Assembly: GCA_019308525.1 (NCBI GenBank)
Contig: JAFDIC010000123.1
Coordinates: 1 to 9,514 of the forward strand
Direction: 5' to 3'
Length of the DNA stretch: 9,514 nucleotides
DNA from: Deltaproteobacteria bacterium
Lineage (GTDB): Bacteria > Desulfobacterota > DSM-4660 > Desulfatiglandales > HGW-15
Shown here: piece by piece, positions 6,072 through 9,514 of the stretch
Layout of the letters: each line of letters starts with the position of its first letter
Numbering within the stretch: the stretch's first letter is position 1
The notes under the pieces: generated by a model
What the model was told of the DNA's origin: nothing
Database searches by the model: none
The model's input: only the letters and a program-made list of their open reading frames with translations
Position numbers and translations under genes: made by a program

Positions 6072-6872
6072 CTAAGCCAGTCGAAACCCCTGGGGAATGG
6101 ATTTGCCGTCAAAATAGACGCGGTTTTGCTCGTCAAGGGCAAAGCGTCCTCTGGCTATGAATTCCAGGGTAAGGGGGAATATTTTCCAATCTCCCTCCTC
6201 CTTGAGACGCACCTGGTGTTCCTCCGCCACCTTTACCAGCCTATCGCGGTTGCTCAGCAAGGACTCGAGGGGTTCGGGCAGGATGACCTTGATGGGTTTG
6301 GATACCATGAGCACGGGGCCCGTATCCACGCCGCTGTCCGTCCACAGGGTAGAAGAGCGAAGAGAGGTTTCTCCACCGGCAATGGCATCAAGGACCGCAT
6401 TGTCGCCCACGTATTTTCGCTTTCCTGCGTCATCCACTATGGAGAGGTCGGCAGGGTGGACGTTTATGCACCTGTCCAGGGTAATGTAGCTCATGTAACC
6501 GCCAAGCGCCTTGACATCTATTTCAAAGGCCTCCACCAGTCTTGCAGCGACCCTGTCGAATTCTTTTCTCGCGGCCAGGCCCTCTGGGGTCTTCACCGTC
6601 CTAGGGAGGCCCCTCATGCGGTGAAAGGAGCGTATGTCATAGCTGAAATAGGGGATGGCGTTTTCACAGGCAATCTCTTCTCCCTGGCAGCTGCCGTCAG
6701 ACCTGTCGCTGAAGATGAAAATGACCTCGTAGGGGGATGCACCTTCTCTCTGCTTCAATCTTCTCTGGTGTTCTATCAGCTTGATGATGTTGGTTCCAGA
6801 CCCTGACATGAATGCCGCCACCCTCATGGGGCGCCTCATCCTGTCAGGATCAAAGATAGGCGTAATCTTCAT
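6072..6872 (-). CDS. PurN-like formyltransferase family protein
   Basis: A 266-residue protein with the formyltransferase fold of phosphoribosylglycinamide (GAR) formyltransferase, the enzyme that passes a formyl group from 10-formyl-THF to GAR in purine synthesis. Visible are the phosphate-binding SGSGTN (23-28), GGYMSYIT (124-131), the catalytic pair Asn137 and His139 in INVHPADLS, and Asp183 in GVDTGPVL, matching Asn106, His108 and Asp144 of E. coli PurN. It is about 50 residues longer than E. coli PurN. Extra residues sit after the first helix (about 35-47) and around 82-110, and the C-terminal tail is longer. The ATG at 6872 is chosen because GAGGA lies 7 bases upstream. The frame stays open to a TTG at 6968, but that adds 32 unconserved residues and lacks a ribosome site. 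No purine gene is adjacent, so a true purN role is unproven. Confidence 0.9.
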   Translation of the reverse strand: MKITPIFDPDRMRRPMRVAAFMSGSGTNIIKLIEHQRRLKQREGASPYEVIFIFSDRSDGSCQGEEIACENAIPYFSYDIRSFHRMRGLPRTVKTPEGLAARKEFDRVAARLVEAFEIDVKALGGYMSYITLDRCINVHPADLSIVDDAGKRKYVGDNAVLDAIAGGETSLRSSTLWTDSGVDTGPVLMVSKPIKVILPEPLESLLSNRDRLVKVAEEHQVRLKEEGDWKIFPLTLEFIARGRFALDEQNRVYFDGKSIPQGFRLA

Positions 6873-6879
6873 GCGGCTT

Positions 6880-6884
6880 TCCTC
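6880..6884 (-). promoter_or_regulatory. Ribosome binding site deciding the formyltransferase start
   Basis: GAGGA on the minus strand lies 7 bases before the ATG at 6872. It favours this start over the upstream TTG at 6968, which has no such site. Confidence 0.6.
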
Positions 6885-7257
6885 TTCCGAACAGGAGTTC
6901 GGATGTAATGACTCACCGAACCAGGCCGGGGTCCCCCGGTTCTTGCTTTCGAGGCCCAAGGTCTCCAATCAATTGACATTGCTGGCCACTTGAGCCAGAT
7001 TAGGGGCCAGGAATCCAAGAAAACATGAATATTCCCGGACAGGATCGTGAAAATTCTTGCTCACTCCCTCGGGTTTGAACTCAGGGTCTGTGGCAGGAGT
7101 CAGCGCTGCCCCGGGTATTAATCTCAGCCGAACTCTGAATAGGTTCTTGATCGTGTCCGTGGGCCCATGGACCAAGCGTCTCGGAGTTTCTAAAATATAT
7201 CGCAAAAACAGCCTGAAATCAAATGATTATTTGAGCTAGGGCTTGAATCTTGAAGTG
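6885..7257. other. Intergenic stretch without a recognisable gene
   Basis: The divergent region between the formyltransferase (minus) and the cupin (plus). Minus-strand frames are open here for up to 78 codons, but start at TTG without a ribosome site and resemble nothing I recognise. The segment 7185-7235 is more AT-rich and may hold the cupin promoter, but no convincing hexamer pair is visible. No tRNA, terminator or repeat was found. Confidence 0.4.
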
Positions 7258-7267
7258 AGGAGGGGAG
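7258..7267 (+). promoter_or_regulatory. Ribosome binding site of the cupin gene
   Basis: AGGAGG (7258-7263) runs into GGGGAG (7262-7267), 12 and 8 bases before the ATG at 7276. It decides for this ATG over the TTG at 7243, which lies upstream of the site. Confidence 0.75.
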
Positions 7268-7275
7268 AGAATGAT

Positions 7276-7617
7276 ATGATAGTTCGCAATCTGAGGGATA
7301 AGGAAGTGCTGGAAACAACTTACATAGCCCACGGGGGTGGTATTGCCCAGATGATACTGGACCGTCGCGTGTTGAAGGAGATCGGCTTCCTGGCCATAGC
7401 AAAGTTGGAAAAAGGTAAGACCCTCGAGGCGCACGTAGACCCCATGGAGGAGATCTATTTCCTTCTCAGCGGCCAAGGGGAGATGAGGGTGGACGATGAA
7501 ACCAGGCAGGTAGGCCCAGGTGATGCCATATGGATTCCCGCGGGTTCAATACACAGCCTGACAAACCACGGTGATGAGGACTGTATCCTGCTGGTAATTG
7601 CTTCGCCGGCCTGGTAA
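7276..7617 (+). CDS. Small single-domain cupin protein
   Basis: A 113-residue protein that is essentially one cupin beta-barrel. Motif 1 runs from Gly47 (GKTLEAHVDPMEE), with His53, Asp55 where many cupins have the second His, and Glu59. Motif 2 is GDAIWIPAGSIHSLTN (82-97), with Pro88, Gly90, His93 and Asn97. His53, Glu59 and His93 are the expected metal ligands; with Asp55 the set is HxD...E...H rather than HxH...E...H. Stand-alone cupins of this size include isomerases, dioxygenases and small-ligand-binding proteins, so no reaction can be assigned. The ATG at 7276 is supported by a strong AGGAGG. No operon partner is evident: the upstream gene is divergent and the next gene has its own promoter. 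Confidence 0.92.
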   Translation: MIVRNLRDKEVLETTYIAHGGGIAQMILDRRVLKEIGFLAIAKLEKGKTLEAHVDPMEEIYFLLSGQGEMRVDDETRQVGPGDAIWIPAGSIHSLTNHGDEDCILLVIASPAW

Positions 7618-7772
7618 CGGCGGCCGGGGTACCTCCCAATCGTGACGTCACCCATGGCCTGTTTGGCAAAAAGCGTGAGCTTGAGCAAGAAGAGTTGAGG
7701 AAATGTCTGGTCAGGCAAGGTTGCTGATGTTAATTAACTATACATAATTTTGAATAATTATAAATTTATATA

Positions 7773-7800
7773 TTGACAAATATTTCATTTTATATATAAT
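7773..7800 (+). promoter_or_regulatory. Consensus sigma70-type promoter of the ATPase/HD-GYP-like operon
   Basis: TTGACA (7773-7778) and TATAAT (7795-7800) are both exact consensus hexamers, separated by 16 bases. They lie in a patch where only 10 of 90 bases (7731-7820) are G or C, so the upstream AT tract could act as an UP element. A 12-base palindrome, TATAAATTTATA (7759-7770), abuts the -35. Transcription would start near 7807, leaving a leader of about 25 bases before the ATG at 7833. Confidence 0.8.
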
Positions 7801-7821
7801 TTTCAATAAGTAAACTATGAT

Positions 7822-7827
7822 AGGAAG
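7822..7827 (+). promoter_or_regulatory. Ribosome binding site of the ExeA-like ATPase
   Basis: AGGAAG lies 5 bases before the ATG at 7833 and is the only purine-rich site in the short predicted leader. Confidence 0.65.
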
Positions 7828-7832
7828 CGTTT

Positions 7833-8633
7833 ATGTACCTTAGTCATTGGGGGTTTGAGGAAGCACCCTTTGAGAACGTCCCCGATCCGAGGTTTTTTTT
7901 CCTTTCCAAATCCCATGAAGAGGCGCTTGCGAGGCTCATATATGCTGGGAAGATGAGAAAGGGAGGTGCCGTCTTATCAGGTGAGATAGGTTGTGGAAAG
8001 ACCATCCTTACCAAGGTATGCGTACAGGAGCTCTCCAGGGCCGAGTTTGATATCGGCCTCGTGGTAAATCCCAGGCTCGACACCGGGGAGTTCATACAGG
8101 AAATACTCTATCAATTCGGTATTAATGACGTACCCGATACCAAGGTAAAGTGCCTGCACAAGCTCAACGACAGGATGATAGAGAACATGAGGGCCAGCAG
8201 GGAGACGGTTCTGATCATAGACGAGGCCCACTTGTTGTCGCCCTCGAACCTCGAAGAGGTCAGGCTGCTCCTCAATTTTCAGCTAAATGATCGTTTCCTG
8301 ATGACAGTTTTGCTGGTGGGACAGCCTGAGCTAGAGGAAAAAATAGAGAACATCCCCCAGTTGAGCCAGAGAATAGCCATCAAGTACCACCTCGAGCCCT
8401 TTGATTTTCAGGATACCGAAGAGTACATCCTGTTCAGGCAGAAGAGGGCTGGCAGGGAAGATAACGCCTTCAGCGAGGAGGCCATACAGGGGATCTACGA
8501 GCACAGTAAAGGAGTCCCACGCAGCATTAACAACCTTTGCGACCTGTCGCTCCTTGTGGGGTATAGCAAGAACGAGAAGGTGATCGGCTCAAATATCATT
8601 GAGAGTATTGTTGCTGATGGTGCGATTTACTGA
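7833..8633 (+). CDS. ExeA/GspA-like AAA ATPase
   Basis: A 266-residue ATPase of the ExeA/GspA (AAA_22/TniB-like) group. It opens with the family's typical start (GFEEAPFENVPDPRFFFLS, about 7-25, then SHEEALARL). Next come Walker A GEIGCGKT (50-57, Lys56), Walker B VLIIDEAH (126-133, Asp130/Glu131), LVGQPEL (161-167) and the sensor-2-like GVPRSINNLCD with Arg230. No transmembrane helix or signal peptide is seen, and it lacks the C-terminal peptidoglycan-binding region of full-length ExeA. Relatives work in type II secretion assembly, transposition target handling, or exopolysaccharide/exosortase clusters; here no such partner is visible except the next gene. It is driven by the consensus promoter at 7773 and is followed after 4 bases by the HD-GYP-like gene, so translational coupling is likely. 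The motifs look intact, so active ATP hydrolysis is expected. Confidence 0.93.
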   Translation: MYLSHWGFEEAPFENVPDPRFFFLSKSHEEALARLIYAGKMRKGGAVLSGEIGCGKTILTKVCVQELSRAEFDIGLVVNPRLDTGEFIQEILYQFGINDVPDTKVKCLHKLNDRMIENMRASRETVLIIDEAHLLSPSNLEEVRLLLNFQLNDRFLMTVLLVGQPELEEKIENIPQLSQRIAIKYHLEPFDFQDTEEYILFRQKRAGREDNAFSEEAIQGIYEHSKGVPRSINNLCDLSLLVGYSKNEKVIGSNIIESIVADGAIY

Positions 8634-8637
8634 CATT

Positions 8638-9514
8638 ATGAACCTCGGCGAGGACAGAGAAAGAGACCAAGGATCATCAAGAGACGATGCTGGAGACGAG
8701 AGACTCTGGTTCACCAACACGGAGTTGATAGGCCTAGATAAGGAGCGAAGTACCCCGGAGCCCGGTGAACCGGGACCGGGAGATTCCAAGCAGGAGGAGG
8801 CCGCGTCTTGCTATGAAAAACTCCTGGAAAAACAGAGGGAGGTCTCGGAGAAGGTCAAAAGATCCAGGGGAATAAGCCCATCCCCCGTACTTCCGGATTT
8901 GCACCATATCATCCAGGAGGGACTGATCAACGAACTCTATGATTACGCGTGCCTGGCCCCCACTGGCCGACCGGATCTAGAAGCCCACATCGTGGCAGTT
9001 ACCTGCGGATCCATGAAGATGGGCAAAGGCCTGGAATACGACATGCGGGGTCTGTTGAAACTGGGCCTTGCGGCCTTCTTTGAAAACGTGGGAATGTACA
9101 GGATCCCCGAGGAAGTGCTCAAGAAAACCGATCGGTTGAACAGGGAAGAGATGGAGATCATCAGAAGACATCCTGAAATAAGTTATGAAATCATTTCCAG
9201 TATGGGAAAACAATATGGATGGCTTGCCGAAATAGCCCTCCAGGTCCATGAAAGGGCGGACGGTTCGGGATATCCCAGGGGATTGTCCGGCAAAGAGATC
9301 CTGGAGGAGGCATCCATCATAGGTCTCATGGACACCTACGTTTCCCTGATAAGCGACAGGTGGCAGAGGCGGAGATTCATCCAGCCTGATGCGGTAAGAC
9401 ATATAGTGACAAGGGAGAAGAACCGGTTTCCGCCAAGAATCCTCAAGGTGTTCCTGGGCCAGATATCTCTCTTCCCGGTCGGAACCATAGTAAAGCTCAA
9501 CAACAAGTACATTG
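8638..9514 (+). CDS. Degenerate HD-GYP domain protein (3' partial)
   Basis: The frame is open for 292 codons to the window edge. Residues 1-80 are charged, Gly/Pro/Glu-rich and probably disordered. Residues ~110-275 align with HD-GYP c-di-GMP phosphodiesterases: His117, RRHPE (176-180), HERADGSGYPRGLSG (204-218), Asp232 in MDTY, and SDRWQRR. The HD motif itself is lost: where LLHDIGK is expected the sequence reads FFENVGM (147-153), so His-Asp-Lys became Glu149-Asn150-Met153. The first His of the usual HHER is Val203. The tail LFPVGTIVKLNN (278-289) resembles the C-terminal extension of HD-GYP proteins. Hydrolysis of c-di-GMP is doubtful, while binding or a scaffold role remains possible. The ATG at 8638 is 4 bases after the ATPase stop; an in-frame ATG at 8617 would overlap the ATPase by 17 bases. 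Neither has a strong ribosome site. Confidence 0.85.
   Translation, partial: MNLGEDRERDQGSSRDDAGDERLWFTNTELIGLDKERSTPEPGEPGPGDSKQEEAASCYEKLLEKQREVSEKVKRSRGISPSPVLPDLHHIIQEGLINELYDYACLAPTGRPDLEAHIVAVTCGSMKMGKGLEYDMRGLLKLGLAAFFENVGMYRIPEEVLKKTDRLNREEMEIIRRHPEISYEIISSMGKQYGWLAEIALQVHERADGSGYPRGLSGKEILEEASIIGLMDTYVSLISDRWQRRRFIQPDAVRHIVTREKNRFPPRILKVFLGQISLFPVGTIVKLNNKYI

Noticed and set aside
6042..6806. Long open frame (254 codons) on the plus strand opposite the PurN-like gene
   Set aside because: The opposite strand encodes a protein with clear formyltransferase motifs; this frame has no recognisable domain and is a codon-bias shadow.
6969..7205. 78-codon minus-strand frame just upstream of the formyltransferase
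   Set aside because: It starts at TTG without a ribosome site and matches no family I know; it could be a decayed remnant but cannot be supported.
7642..7651. Palindrome GTGACGTCAC after the cupin gene
   Set aside because: A lone 10-base palindrome with no partner site and no promoter nearby; chance is a sufficient explanation.
7833..8633. Transposition protein TniB as the identity of the AAA ATPase
   Set aside because: The N-terminus (PFENVPDPRFFFLS) fits the ExeA/GspA group better, and no transposase, integrase or terminal repeats lie nearby in the window.

Overview
The window is about 9.5 kb of a mid-to-high GC bacterial chromosome, apart from one very AT-rich promoter patch. The gene content and the intergenic repeats suggest a Gram-negative anaerobe of the former Deltaproteobacteria (Desulfobacterota or a relative). 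The pointers are a two-gene heterodimeric ABC exporter, a short ExeA-like ATPase beside an HD-GYP-type protein, and stuttering repeats such as CACGGATTACACGGAT and GTTACT words. This placement is an inference from general familiarity, not a database result.

Layout. (1) 1-3077, plus strand: two consecutive ABC exporter half-transporters. The first is cut by the window edge. The pair looks like a heterodimer with one degenerate ATP site, and the second subunit has a large periplasmic insert between TM1 and TM2. (2) 3078-3456: no gene. It holds a nested inverted repeat of about 114 bp and a pyrimidine-rich stretch of recurring short words. (3) 3457-5746: a PLP aminotransferase (minus strand) divergent from an EamA/DMT-family permease (plus strand), with 181 bp between them. 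(4) 5747-6071: no gene. It holds GAGGAC-type and TTTGAAT-type repeats and two copies of a REP-like palindrome. (5) 6072-6872, minus strand: a PurN-like formyltransferase. (6) 7276-7617, plus strand: a small single-domain cupin. (7) 7731-7830: an 11% GC patch with exact consensus -35 and -10 hexamers. (8) 7833-9514, plus strand: an ExeA/GspA-like AAA ATPase and a protein with a degenerate HD-GYP domain that runs off the window end.

How the genes may work together. The ABC pair almost certainly forms one exporter. The aminotransferase and the permease share an intergenic promoter region and could concern one amino acid or its keto acid, but this is only contextual. The ATPase and the HD-GYP-like protein are adjacent and probably co-transcribed from the strong promoter. 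The ATPase has intact nucleotide-binding motifs, whereas the HD-GYP-like protein has lost its HD metal-binding pair, so it is more likely a c-di-GMP sensor or scaffold than a hydrolase. This pair is the least ordinary part of the window.
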